Notes: generated by a model from the letters alone, not told the origin. Shown: positions 8,467-17,232, counted from the stretch's first letter. The stretch is DNA of 64,000 bases from Yeosuana sp043876835 (GCF_043876835.1 NZ_JBAWJZ010000004.1:124001-188000); one strand, 5' to 3'. Numbers and translations: made by a program.

Positions 8467-10253
8467 TGGAAAGTAAAAATTTATTTAAGTCGGCGTTATT
8501 TTTAAGAATCGTTCTTTTGGTAGGCTTATTTATAATTCTTTTAATAGGAGGCTTTACCTATAAACATATTTCCAATTTGACTGAATCTACAAATTTGGTT
8601 GTTGGTACCTACGAAGTAAACGTTGAACTGGAACATATAAATTCCTATTTAAGTGATGCTGAAAGTGGGCATAGAAAATATACATTAACAAAAGACAGCT
8701 TGTATTTAGAGCCCTATTTAGATGCTAGAGAAAAAATTAAGAATTCATCTCTGCAACTAAATGAATTAATTAAAGCAAGTGCTAAACAAAAGGAAAATTT
8801 AACGCAGTTAAATAATTTAATAGACAAGCTTTTCTCCAACTTTTCTAAAACGGATGCGCTTGTTAATAAAGATGAAATAAATACCGAAACATTTAAGACG
8901 TTATTTTTTGAAGAAAAAATAATACTGGATAGTATAAGGCAAAAGGTTAACGAAATTATTGATTTCGAAAATAAATTACTTAATGTTCGGCAAAAAGACT
9001 ACCAAAGTGATTTGCGGTTTACCCCATTATTTTTTTATTTGGTTTTATTGGTTACCCTTGTTGTAATAATTATAGCATTTACTAAAATTAATACTGATTT
9101 AATTAAAATAAAAGCAAAAAACGACCAGTTATTGATCTTTAAAGGATCTACTAATCAATCCGAAATTATTGGTAAACATGGTAATTGGGTTTGGCATGTT
9201 GGGTCCAACGTATTTACATATTCAGATAATCTTTATCGCCTTTTAGGAGAAGAGCCGCAATCTTTTGAAGCTACTTTTGATAATTTTTTGAAATTTGTTC
9301 ATCCAGAAGATGTAGATAAATTAAGGGTGGAATTAGAAAAAATGACTGACGAAGAAGAATTACCCTTTATTAACTATAGAATTGTCCAAAAAAATGGTAC
9401 AATAAAATATTTAAAAGCTTTTGGAAAGGCTTTTTATGGTGTTAATGGTCAAAAAAGGTTACTTGGTATTACCAGTGATGTTACAGAGGAGGTTGAACAT
9501 TTTTCAGTGCTCGAAGAACGTAATTTAGAACTGGAACGAAATAACAAAGAGCTTTCAGCTTTTAACTATGCGGCAAGTCATGATCTTCAAGAACCTTTAC
9601 GAAAAATACAGACTTTTATTTCCAGACTTGAAGAAAAGGAAGCCAATAAATTTTCAGATTCTGGACATCAATATTTAGAACGCATAAAATCGGCCTCTTC
9701 AAGAATGCGTTTATTAATAGATGATTTACTTCAGTTTTCAAGGACCAACAAGCCCGATAAGGAGTTTGTTATGGCTGATTTAAATGAGCTTTTTGAAAAT
9801 GCAAAACAAGATGTTGCTATAACAATTCTAGAAGAAAAGGCGCAGATCACAAGCGATACTTTGCCTAAAGCATTAGTAATAGCATTTCAGATCCAGCAAT
9901 TATTTTTAAATTTATTAAGCAATTCTTTAAAATATAGTAATAAGGATAAGCCTCTAATTATCAATATAAATTATTCAAAAGTTAAAGTAAGTGATGAACC
10001 TCATTTATTAAATGCTTCCAACAGTAATTATCATAAAATTATATTCACGGATAATGGTATTGGATTTGACCAGAAATATGCCAATAAAATATTTGACTTA
10101 TTTAATAGGTTACACAATAAACAAGAGTATTCTGGAACAGGCATTGGACTCTCTATTTGTAAAAAAATTATCGAAAACCATAAAGGCTTTATTTTTGCCA
10201 AAGGTGAAATTAATGTTGGTTCTATTTTTACAATATATCTACCAATAAATTAA
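8466..10253 (+). CDS. CHASE3-PAS sensor histidine kinase
   Basis: The 595-residue protein has one membrane helix at about 12-33, an extracytoplasmic CHASE3-type sensor (ESGHRKYTLT motif) to about 180 and a second helix near 190-210. A PAS3 domain follows (VWHVGSNVFTYSDNLYRLLG to RLLGITSDVTE). The kinase core has H372 in the H-box ASHDLQEPLRK, NLLSNSLKYS as N-box and DNGIGFDQ plus GTGIGLSICKK as G-boxes. It is the likely partner of the receiver just upstream. The input signal is not known for this sensor type. Confidence 0.92.
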   Translation: MESKNLFKSALFLRIVLLVGLFIILLIGGFTYKHISNLTESTNLVVGTYEVNVELEHINSYLSDAESGHRKYTLTKDSLYLEPYLDAREKIKNSSLQLNELIKASAKQKENLTQLNNLIDKLFSNFSKTDALVNKDEINTETFKTLFFEEKIILDSIRQKVNEIIDFENKLLNVRQKDYQSDLRFTPLFFYLVLLVTLVVIIIAFTKINTDLIKIKAKNDQLLIFKGSTNQSEIIGKHGNWVWHVGSNVFTYSDNLYRLLGEEPQSFEATFDNFLKFVHPEDVDKLRVELEKMTDEEELPFINYRIVQKNGTIKYLKAFGKAFYGVNGQKRLLGITSDVTEEVEHFSVLEERNLELERNNKELSAFNYAASHDLQEPLRKIQTFISRLEEKEANKFSDSGHQYLERIKSASSRMRLLIDDLLQFSRTNKPDKEFVMADLNELFENAKQDVAITILEEKAQITSDTLPKALVIAFQIQQLFLNLLSNSLKYSNKDKPLIININYSKVKVSDEPHLLNASNSNYHKIIFTDNGIGFDQKYANKIFDLFNRLHNKQEYSGTGIGLSICKKIIENHKGFIFAKGEINVGSIFTIYLPIN

Positions 10254-10396
10254 AATTTTATACTTCACATAAGTTCGGTAAACACAAAATGTTTAAACCA
10301 TAGTCTTCTTTAAGAGCTTCTTGGTATTCAAACCTGTTAGAAAATAGTTTTAAAACTAGTGCCATATAGAAATTCTATAACAATCTAACTAAATGC

Positions 10397-10431
10397 TGTA
10401 ACATAAAAAGACCAATCAGGTTGCACCTTTG
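10397..10431 (+). promoter_or_regulatory. Probable stress-type promoter element shared with 5789-5823
   Basis: TGTAA (10397-10401) and CCTTTG (10426-10431) are separated by 24 bases, with CAGG between them, as upstream of 5876. The element lies 37 bases before the lmo0937-like start. A matching sigma factor is not identified. Confidence 0.4.
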
Positions 10432-10467
10432 TAATATAAATTAATAATAATTTAAAAATCAAATGTC

Positions 10468-10620
10468 ATGAGAAGTTTATTGTATCTAATTGCGGTTATA
10501 CTTATAATAGGATGGGCTTTAGGGTTCTTTGTTTACAGTGCCGGAGGCTTGATCCACATTTTGTTGGTCATTGCTGTTATTGCAATATTATTAAGACTTA
10601 TAGGCGGAAAAGGCATGTAA
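10468..10620 (+). CDS. lmo0937-family small membrane protein
   Basis: The ATG at 10468 opens a 50-residue frame made of two hydrophobic helices, LLYLIAVILIIGWALGFFVY and HILLVIAVIAILLRLI, ending in GGKGM. This matches my recollection of the lmo0937 family, tiny membrane proteins found near stress genes in Firmicutes and Bacteroidetes. Their function is unknown. The product is short but strongly family-like, and the gene precedes ytxH by 80 bases. Confidence 0.8.
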   Translation: MRSLLYLIAVILIIGWALGFFVYSAGGLIHILLVIAVIAILLRLIGGKGM

Positions 10621-10700
10621 ACTTCTATACAACCTTAATTAAAAGGACAATATCCATCAAACTTATTTGATGGTACAATTAAAAATTTAAAACAAAAATT

Positions 10701-10973
10701 ATGAAATCAAATGTATTAGGGGTAGTAGCTGGATTAGCTGCTGGAGCCTTATTAGGAGTGCTTTTTGCACCAGATAAAGGCTCAAAAACAAGAAAAAAAA
10801 TTAGCAATAAAACGAGCGAAGCAAAAAAGAATTTAAAGGATGAATTTGATAATTTTTTAGATACGGTATCAACAAAATACAATTCAGTTGTAGATAAAGT
10901 AGAGAGCGTAACAGAAAAAGGAAAAGAGGAAGCGAAAGAGAAAGTTAACAGTGCAGTTAATTCTAAAAATTAA
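10701..10973 (+). CDS. YtxH-domain protein
   Basis: The 90-residue protein has an N-terminal glycine/alanine-rich membrane helix (VVAGLAAGALLGVLFAP), then DKGSKTRKKI and a long charged amphipathic helix. This is the YtxH layout, found in general-stress proteins of Gram-positives and in similar Bacteroidetes proteins. It also parallels YqjD/ElaB of E. coli, which anchor to the inner membrane. It begins a tightly packed set with the next two genes. Confidence 0.85.
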   Translation: MKSNVLGVVAGLAAGALLGVLFAPDKGSKTRKKISNKTSEAKKNLKDEFDNFLDTVSTKYNSVVDKVESVTEKGKEEAKEKVNSAVNSKN

Positions 10974-10983
10974 AAACAATCCA

Positions 10984-11385
10984 ATGGAAAATACAGCCGC
11001 AAGCGTAGAAATGCTTTATGAAAAGGCAAAAAAGTACACCCAAACAAGTTTAGATTTACTTGTGTTAAACACAATAGATAAAACGGCCGATGTACTTTCT
11101 TCTTTAACATCAAGGGTATTTATTGCTATGGCTGTTGCCATGTTTACTTTGTTCATTAACGTAGGAATTAGCCTTTTCATTGGTAAACTACTAAATGAAT
11201 ACTATTTAGGATTTTTCATTGTATCTGCCTTTTATTTCATAATAGCGGCCGTATTGTATTTCTTTAAAGATAAACTTATTGAGACCCCAATTGCCAATAT
11301 GATAATAGACAAGTTATTAAAATCTAAAAGATCTGGAATAACCATTCTAGACCAATTTAAAGAGAATGAAGATGAAACCATCTAA
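10984..11385 (+). CDS. Phage_holin_3_6 / YqjE-like inner-membrane protein
   Basis: I chose the ATG at 10984 (133 residues) over one at 10951, because the longer form would overlap ytxH and add a non-hydrophobic MQLILKIKNNP leader. The protein has two membrane helices (around 45-65 and 74-95) flanked by a polar N-terminal helix and a charged C-terminus. This suits the YqjE/holin-superfamily-III proteins. Despite the family name it is not evidence for a phage. It follows ytxH by 10 bases. Confidence 0.75.
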   Translation: MENTAASVEMLYEKAKKYTQTSLDLLVLNTIDKTADVLSSLTSRVFIAMAVAMFTLFINVGISLFIGKLLNEYYLGFFIVSAFYFIIAAVLYFFKDKLIETPIANMIIDKLLKSKRSGITILDQFKENEDETI

Positions 11386-11716
11386 AAATCAAATGCAATC
11401 TTTGGATAAAGCCATTGGTTTATTGGAAAATCAAAGAAAGGATGAGTTTGTTGAGCTTAAAGGGCAATTTTTCAAAACGGGCGAACATTTTAGACCAATT
11501 AATATATTAAATCAAACCATAAAAGATTTAGGTGAATCACCAGTACTTAAAACGAATCTTTTTGAAACCTTAATAAGTGTGACTGGAGGTTATTTTTCAA
11601 AGAAAATGATCATTGGCAAATCCAATTCTGTTATAAAAACATTGATGGGATATGTTTTACAGTATAGCGTAACAAATTTCATTTCAAAAAAAGTCGGCTC
11701 TAATGGAAGTGATTAA
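11366..11716 (+). CDS. Small soluble protein of unknown function, YqjK position
   Basis: The predicted 116-residue product overlaps the upstream gene by 20 bases; a second ATG at 11372 is equally possible. It lacks a clear signal peptide. A helical N-terminal half (SLDKAIGLLENQRKDEFVEL) is followed by a mildly hydrophobic C-terminal region. I do not recognise a domain. Its place behind a YtxH and a YqjE-like gene mirrors yqjK in the E. coli yqjDEK group, which is an analogy and not a homology claim. Confidence 0.65.
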   Translation: MKMKPSKNQMQSLDKAIGLLENQRKDEFVELKGQFFKTGEHFRPINILNQTIKDLGESPVLKTNLFETLISVTGGYFSKKMIIGKSNSVIKTLMGYVLQYSVTNFISKKVGSNGSD

Positions 11717-11765
11717 AATTCAAATAATAATATTTAAAGAACAACAATAATTTAAAACCAAGAAA

Positions 11766-12428
11766 ATGAAAACATTAAAATTAACATTAGCAATTGTTGC
11801 CATTGCAACAATATTTTCATCTTGTAAAGATGATAAAAAGGAAATAGCACAAAAACAAGTGGATATTTATAGCACATATATTGATTCTGTTAGCAATGTA
11901 ACTGCTGTTGAAGCCTCAAAAAACTGGAATGCAATAGAAAGTGGCTTTCAAAAAAACAAAGCAGATGCAGATAACGCTATAGTAACCGTTAAAGATAATT
12001 CTGAAATGCAAATGTCTATTGATGCCTCAACAGATCAGTACATGGTTTTTAAAGCAGAGGTTAAAGCTGAAACAGAAGCCATGGAAGCTGCAAACTTAAA
12101 GCTGATGATGAGACAATCGTTATTAGGAAATGGCTTTAATGGAGACGACATGAAATTTACTTGGATTAATAAAGATAATATTTTAAGTGTTTATCAAAAT
12201 TTTGTAGACACGGTTGAGAAAAATAAAGATTCATATTCAAGAGAAGATTGGGATGAAATTAAATTATTGTATGAAGCCATTGATACCAGAAAAAATACTG
12301 TAGAAAAAGAAGGCTTAACAAGCTCTGATAATAGAAAAATATCCGGTTTAAAATTAAAATTTGCCCCAATGTATACATTCAATAGAATGGGTGCAAAATC
12401 TGATGAAAATGCAGCAGCTAAAGAGTAA
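11766..12428 (+). CDS. Lipoprotein of unknown function
   Basis: The 220-residue precursor has a lipoprotein signal (MKTLKLTLAIVAIATIFSSC, lipid Cys20). It is followed by a highly charged, mostly helical body with many Lys, Asp and Glu and little hydrophobic core. No catalytic motif is visible. It would sit in the inner or outer membrane facing the periplasm. It lies 49 bases after the small soluble gene and 33 bases before the barrel gene, so it probably belongs to the same stress-type transcription group. Confidence 0.75.
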   Translation: MKTLKLTLAIVAIATIFSSCKDDKKEIAQKQVDIYSTYIDSVSNVTAVEASKNWNAIESGFQKNKADADNAIVTVKDNSEMQMSIDASTDQYMVFKAEVKAETEAMEAANLKLMMRQSLLGNGFNGDDMKFTWINKDNILSVYQNFVDTVEKNKDSYSREDWDEIKLLYEAIDTRKNTVEKEGLTSSDNRKISGLKLKFAPMYTFNRMGAKSDENAAAKE

Positions 12429-12461
12429 TAAAAAAAGTAAATAATAATTAAAAATATAAAA

Positions 12462-12965
12462 ATGAATAAATTTTTAATAACAGGTATAATAGCTTTAATT
12501 TCTATTGTATCAATGAACGCACAGGATATTTCAAAAAATGCTTTAGGATTACGTTTAGGAGACAGTGGTGGGTTCGGAACTGAAATCACTTACCAAAGAG
12601 CTTTGGGAAATAGCACTAGACTTGAACTAGATTTAGGTTGGAGAAACAGAAAAGACTTCAATCATAATGGTTATGATGATGATGCTATCAAGTTAGCTGC
12701 TTTATACCAATGGGTAATGAACATCGACGGTGATTTCAACTGGTATGTTGGTGTAGGTGGTGGATTAGGTACTTATGGTTATGATTATAACAATGATCAT
12801 TATAACGATACATTTGCATTTGCCGCAGGTGATATAGGTATAGAATATAATTTTGATATTCCATTATTAATCTCTTTAGATTTTAGACCTGAATTTGGTG
12901 GGAATGGTTATTACAAAAACAATTATGGTTCTGATATTGCATTGAGTTTAAGATATCAGTTATAG
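12462..12965 (+). CDS. Small outer-membrane beta-barrel protein
   Basis: The 167-residue precursor has a signal peptide ending near SMNAQ and then alternating amphipathic strands with aromatic girdle residues. Gly/Asn/Asp-rich turns such as NGYDDDA and YDYNNDHYND separate the strands. An eight-stranded OmpA/OmpW-like barrel fits the size. It ends in LRYQL. The natural substrate or role is unknown. It is the last gene of the block and is followed by a strong terminator. Confidence 0.8.
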   Translation: MNKFLITGIIALISIVSMNAQDISKNALGLRLGDSGGFGTEITYQRALGNSTRLELDLGWRNRKDFNHNGYDDDAIKLAALYQWVMNIDGDFNWYVGVGGGLGTYGYDYNNDHYNDTFAFAAGDIGIEYNFDIPLLISLDFRPEFGGNGYYKNNYGSDIALSLRYQL

Positions 12966-12992
12966 TTTTAAAAAAAATAATATTGTAAATTG

Positions 12993-13032
12993 AAAACAGC
13001 CAGAATGTTTAGCGTTCTGGCTGTTTTGTTTT
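12993..13032. terminator. Terminator between the barrel gene and the aminotransferase
   Basis: A 13-bp stem AAAACAGCCAGAA with TTCTGGCTGTTTT and a 9-base loop is followed by GTTTTT. It can serve both convergent genes. Confidence 0.9.
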
Positions 13033-13050
13033 TAAAAAAGAGGTTGAAGT

Positions 13051-14235
13051 CTAGCTTACAGCTTCTTTTATACGTTTCAGAGCTTCAATAATTTGCTCTT
13101 GTGAAGCAGCATATGATATTCTAATACAATCTGGATTACCAAAAGATTCACCATCAACAGTTGCTACTAAAGCTTCTTCCAATAAATACATAGAAAAATC
13201 TGAAGCATTATTTATAGTTTTACCGCGTAATGTTTTTCCGAAATAATAAGAGATATTTGGGAATACATAAAAAGCACCTTCAGGTATATTGGTTTTAAAA
13301 CCTTCAATATTGCTTAATAAACCTAAAATTAAATCACGACGTACTTTAAATTCATCAACCATATATTGAACTCGTGCAGGTGATTCATTTAATGCTGTAA
13401 TTGTTGCGCGTTGAGCAATACAATTGGCACCACTTGTAATTTGACCTTGCATTTTGTTACAAGCTCTTGCAATTTTTTCAGGAGCACCAATATAACCAAT
13501 TCTCCAGCCAGTCATAGCAAATGCTTTTGAAACACCATTTACGGTAATTGTACGATCGTACATATCATCAAATTGTGCCATACTAGCATGACCACCAACA
13601 TAATTTATGTGTTCATAAATCTCATCAGATACCACATAAATGTTTGGGTGTTTTCCTATAACATCGGCTAAAGCTCTTAATTCGGCTTTACTGTAAATAG
13701 ATCCGCTAGGGTTGCAAGGCGAGCTAAACCAAATCATTTTAGTTTTTGGAGTAATAGCAGCTTCCAGTTGTTCTGGTGTCATTTTGAAATCTGTTGCAAT
13801 CGTAGTTTTAACTTCAACAGGAATCCCATCATTTAATTTAATAAGGTCTGCATAACTAACCCAATATGGACAAGGTAGTATAACTTCATCTCCTTTATTG
13901 GTCATTACAGCAGCAATATTTGCTAAAGACTGTTTTGCACCAGTAGATACCACTATTTGGTTTGGAGTGTAAGTTAACCCATTGTCACGTTTAAATTTAG
14001 TAATAATAGCTTGCTTTAAATCTACATAACCATCAACTGGTGAGTAAGAATTGTAGTTGTCATGAATGGCTTGAATTGCTGCTTCTTTAATAAAACCGGG
14101 GGTATTAAAATCAGGTTCGCCAAGGCTTAACCCAATAATATCTTTTCCTTCAGTTCTTAATTCTCGTGCCTTAGCAGCCATAGCCAACGTAGCAGACGTA
14201 GCCATGTTTAAAATTCTATCAGATAGTAATTGCAT
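13051..14235 (-). CDS. Class I pyridoxal-phosphate aminotransferase (aspartate aminotransferase type)
   Basis: The 394-residue protein has the fold-type I pattern: SLGEPDFNTP near the N-terminus, NPSGSIYS for substrate contact, SDEIYEHI and the PLP lysine K237 in NGVSKAFAMTGWRIGY. It would transfer amino groups between aspartate or similar amino acids and 2-oxoglutarate in the cytosol. It could accept other amino acids, which sequence alone cannot exclude. It is 24 bases downstream of the desaturase gene. Confidence 0.9.
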   Translation of the reverse strand: MQLLSDRILNMATSATLAMAAKARELRTEGKDIIGLSLGEPDFNTPGFIKEAAIQAIHDNYNSYSPVDGYVDLKQAIITKFKRDNGLTYTPNQIVVSTGAKQSLANIAAVMTNKGDEVILPCPYWVSYADLIKLNDGIPVEVKTTIATDFKMTPEQLEAAITPKTKMIWFSSPCNPSGSIYSKAELRALADVIGKHPNIYVVSDEIYEHINYVGGHASMAQFDDMYDRTITVNGVSKAFAMTGWRIGYIGAPEKIARACNKMQGQITSGANCIAQRATITALNESPARVQYMVDEFKVRRDLILGLLSNIEGFKTNIPEGAFYVFPNISYYFGKTLRGKTINNASDFSMYLLEEALVATVDGESFGNPDCIRISYAASQEQIIEALKRIKEAVS

Positions 14236-14259
14236 TTAAAAAATAATGGATAAATAATG

Positions 14260-15360
14260 TTAGACTTGTAATGCAGGGTTCATACCCATATCACGTAAGT
14301 ATTTAAAATGCGCAATAATTGCTTTTCGCGTCGTTTTATATTCGTGGTAAGGTAAATTAAATTCTTTAGCAGTTTCTTTAACTATTTTAGAGATTTTAGT
14401 GTAATGTATATGGCTAATATTTGGGAAAATATGGTGTTCAACTTGATGGTTTAAACCACCAGTAAACCAATTTACTATTTTATTTTTTGTACTGAAATTA
14501 ATAGTTGTATTTAGCTGATGAATGGCCCAAGTATTTTTCATGGTTCCATCTTCTTCTGGTTGAGGCATTTGTGCTTCTTCCATAACATGAGCTAATTGAA
14601 ATACAACACTTAAAATTAAACCTGCGGTATAATGCATTATGAAAAAGCCTATAAGTATTTTCCACCAAGCAATTTCTAAGAACACCATTGGAATTACTAT
14701 CCAAATGCCTACATAAATCATTTTTGAGATAACTAGTTTGCTCCAATTCCAAACAGGATTTGGCAGTTTTCCGTAAGATAGTTTGCGTTTCATGTAGCGT
14801 TTCATCTGTTGCCAATCGGTAGTTATGGCCCAATTTATTGTTAATAAGCCATAAAGCAATACAGAATAATAGTGTTGAAATTTATGATACCATTTCCATT
14901 CAGAATGTTCTGTAAATCGTAAAATTCTACCGGCATCTAAATCTTCATCCATTCCATGAATATTTGTGTATGTATGGTGCAATACATTATGTTGTACTTG
15001 CCAATTGTAAACATTACCAGCAAGAATGTAAATGCTACTTCCCATTAAACGGTTAATCCATTCTTTATTTGAAAAAGAACCATGATTACCATCATGCATA
15101 ACGTTCATTCCTACTCCAGCCATTCCAATACCCATTACAATGCTTAAAAGTAATTGCGCCCAACCAGGAATGTTTAATGTTAAGATTAAAAAATATGGAG
15201 TTAAGAATATAGAAAACATCACAATGGTTTTTAGCCAAAGTTTCCAGTTTCCAGTTCGTTTAATATTATTGTCTTTAAAATAATCGTTTACACGTTTATT
15301 TAATGTTTTAAAAAACTTTGCAGAATCTGTTCTTGAAAATGAAAGTGTTTGTTTTTTCAT
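14260..15360 (-). CDS. Membrane fatty-acid (acyl-CoA/lipid) desaturase
   Basis: The 366-residue protein has the three histidine clusters that hold the di-iron site: HDGNH (89-93), HNVLHH (124-129) and QVEHH (306-310), the last in GGLNHQVEHHIFPNISH. The Gln in place of the first His of the third box is typical of front-end (delta-5/delta-6-like) desaturases, but there is no cytochrome b5 domain. Several membrane helices flank the boxes. It introduces a double bond into membrane acyl chains, perhaps in cold adaptation. Confidence 0.92.
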   Translation of the reverse strand: MKKQTLSFSRTDSAKFFKTLNKRVNDYFKDNNIKRTGNWKLWLKTIVMFSIFLTPYFLILTLNIPGWAQLLLSIVMGIGMAGVGMNVMHDGNHGSFSNKEWINRLMGSSIYILAGNVYNWQVQHNVLHHTYTNIHGMDEDLDAGRILRFTEHSEWKWYHKFQHYYSVLLYGLLTINWAITTDWQQMKRYMKRKLSYGKLPNPVWNWSKLVISKMIYVGIWIVIPMVFLEIAWWKILIGFFIMHYTAGLILSVVFQLAHVMEEAQMPQPEEDGTMKNTWAIHQLNTTINFSTKNKIVNWFTGGLNHQVEHHIFPNISHIHYTKISKIVKETAKEFNLPYHEYKTTRKAIIAHFKYLRDMGMNPALQV

Positions 15361-15411
15361 GCTATTAATTTAAAATGTGTTACAAAATTTATTCAATTTA
15401 TTCACACTTTG

Positions 15412-15419
15412 CAAAGATA
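15412..15419 (-). promoter_or_regulatory. Probable -7 box of the desaturase gene
   Basis: Minus-strand TATCTTTG matches TAnnTTTG and lies 52 bases before the start. Confidence 0.45.
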
Positions 15420-15476
15420 GACATAAACAGAATGAACTTATAACGATTTTTCGCAAAAATATGTATGTAAATAGCA

Positions 15477-15484
15477 TATTTTTG
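15477..15484 (+). promoter_or_regulatory. Probable -7 box of rsmG
   Basis: TATTTTTG matches TAnnTTTG and ends 16 bases before the rsmG ATG. No TTG -33 box is present at the usual spacing. Confidence 0.45.
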
Positions 15485-15500
15485 CAGAAAAATGTGAGTA

Positions 15501-16130
15501 ATGGAACTTATTTTAAAATATTTCCCAAATCTTACTGAAGATCAGATTTCTAAATTCAAAAAATTAGAATCACTTTACCAAGATTGGAATTTAAAAATCA
15601 ATGTAGTATCTCGTAAAGATATTGATGAATTATACCTTCGCCATGTATTGCATTCATTGGGTATTGCAAAAATTGTAAATTTTAACGACGGTTCTAAAAT
15701 CATGGATGTAGGAACCGGAGGAGGATTTCCAGGGATACCATTAGCTATTATGTTTCCAAATTGTTCATTTTATTTAGTTGACAGTATTGCAAAAAAACTA
15801 AAAGTTGTTGATGAAGTTGTTGAGGGTTTGGGGTTAACGAATGTTAAAACCAGTCATTGTAGAGTTGAAGAAATTAATGATACCTACGATTTTATAGTAA
15901 GTAGAGCTGTAGCAGCAATGCCTACTTTTGTACATTGGACAAAAGGAAAGATTGCTAAAAAGCAAAATAACGAACTGAAAAATGGTATTTTGTATTTAAA
16001 AGGAGGAGATTTATCAGAAGAACTTCAAGACTATAAAACAGCCACAATTTATAATTTAAGCGATTTTTATACTGAAGATTTTTTCGAAACCAAAAAGGTT
16101 GTTCATTTGCCTATAAAATATAAAGTTTAG
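15501..16130 (+). CDS. rsmG: 16S rRNA (guanine-527-N7)-methyltransferase RsmG
   Basis: The protein has 209 residues, the normal family length. The SAM-binding loop is MDVGTGGGFPGIPLAIMFP, and the N-terminal helix segment YQDWNLKINVVSRKDIDELY is typical of GidB/RsmG. It methylates G527 of 16S rRNA. It overlaps the TPR gene tail-to-tail by four bases with no terminator between them. Confidence 0.95.
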   Translation: MELILKYFPNLTEDQISKFKKLESLYQDWNLKINVVSRKDIDELYLRHVLHSLGIAKIVNFNDGSKIMDVGTGGGFPGIPLAIMFPNCSFYLVDSIAKKLKVVDEVVEGLGLTNVKTSHCRVEEINDTYDFIVSRAVAAMPTFVHWTKGKIAKKQNNELKNGILYLKGGDLSEELQDYKTATIYNLSDFYTEDFFETKKVVHLPIKYKV

Positions 16131-17092
16131 TTTTTTATAAAAGCATTTAAATTCTCATAATTTTCCTTGAAAGAATAGAACTGTTTTTGATACCAATAGG
16201 TATTACTGAAAAGTTCAAAATCTTCTTTTAAGCTAGAATCTGTTCCAATTAAAATACTTTTGGCTTTTTCAAAATTTAACTTAGTATTTGCAAGGTCATT
16301 CAATTTGAAATAGGTAAGTGCTAAGCCAATGGTTGCATCAAAATCAGTGATATCGTTTTGAACAGCTATTGTGAAATCAATTAAAGCTTCTTTGTAGTTC
16401 CCTAAAAAGAAAGACGAAATCCCTCTGAAAAAATATGCTGGATAATTGTTTTTATCTAAATAAATGGCCGCATTAAAATCGCTATTTGCTTTTTGATAAT
16501 AGTTTACGTTCATAAAAAACTCACCACGAGCATAAAAGGTGTTTGTATTTGGTTCTAGTAATACTGCTGTATTATAATTTTGAAGAGCCTTTACATGATC
16601 TTTAAGGCCTTCATATGAACGGGCTAATTGAAATAGAATAGGGTAAGATTTATAAACATTTGGTAAATCTAAAACTTTAATAGCGCCTTGATAATCTTCT
16701 AAATCATTTTTGGTAACTGCTAAACTATATCTGGCTTCAATAAACTCAGGGTTTATTTCTATTGCTTTAGAATAATCTTCCTGTGCGCCCTCATAATTCA
16801 TCAAACTATATTTAGAATTTCCTCGGTTAAAATATACATCGGCACTAGGTTCATAAAATATCACTTTAGTATAATCTAAAATTGCCCCATTAAAATCACC
16901 CGAATTATATTTAGCTAAACCTCTATAAAAATAGGCATCAAGATTATCAGGTTCTAAGGCAATAGCCTCTGAGAAAATTTGAATTTGCTCATTAGGATCT
17001 AATGTTTTGAGTCCTTGTCTTATTAATTTATTGGCTTGACCAATTGTAAACAAAGGCAATAACAAACAAGTGAGAAGAATATATTTTTTCAT
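16127..17092 (-). CDS. Secreted tetratricopeptide-repeat protein
   Basis: The 321-residue precursor has a signal peptide (MKKYILLTCLLLPLFTIGQ) and about eight TPR units, seen as recurring A-x-x-YxxRGxxK patterns such as DAYFYRGLAKYNSGDFNGAI and DVYFNRGNSKYSLMNYEGAQ. The repeats cover almost the whole mature chain. Proteins of this layout act as periplasmic scaffolds; no enzyme domain is seen. I cannot assign a partner. Confidence 0.88.
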   Translation of the reverse strand: MKKYILLTCLLLPLFTIGQANKLIRQGLKTLDPNEQIQIFSEAIALEPDNLDAYFYRGLAKYNSGDFNGAILDYTKVIFYEPSADVYFNRGNSKYSLMNYEGAQEDYSKAIEINPEFIEARYSLAVTKNDLEDYQGAIKVLDLPNVYKSYPILFQLARSYEGLKDHVKALQNYNTAVLLEPNTNTFYARGEFFMNVNYYQKANSDFNAAIYLDKNNYPAYFFRGISSFFLGNYKEALIDFTIAVQNDITDFDATIGLALTYFKLNDLANTKLNFEKAKSILIGTDSSLKEDFELFSNTYWYQKQFYSFKENYENLNAFIKN

Positions 17093-17185
17093 AGCTATTT
17101 TGCAGCAAATTGTGTACCAATCTAATATTAGTATAAATTTAGTATTATTTTAAATTACTCTTAGATATTTTCTATAATTAAACCA

Positions 17186-17216
17186 AAAACCCATCAAATT
17201 TGATGGGTTTTGTTTT
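17186..17216 (-). terminator. Terminator after pruA
   Basis: A perfect hairpin of AAAACCCATCA with TGATGGGTTTT and an AATT loop has T-rich flanks on both strands. It lies 16 bases beyond the pruA stop on the minus strand. Confidence 0.85.
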
Positions 17217-17232
17217 TAAAACTATATTGACG

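Noticed and set aside
10984..11385. Phage remnant because of the holin-family name
   Set aside because: No other phage gene is nearby; the name reflects fold similarity to YqjE-type membrane proteins.
14498..14833. Minus-strand 111-codon frame inside the desaturase gene
   Set aside because: Out of frame with a clear desaturase carrying all three His boxes; a shadow.
15360..15386. TGTAACA on the minus strand as an ECF -35 box for the desaturase
   Set aside because: The -10 would fall on the start codon and no CGTC follows at the right spacing.
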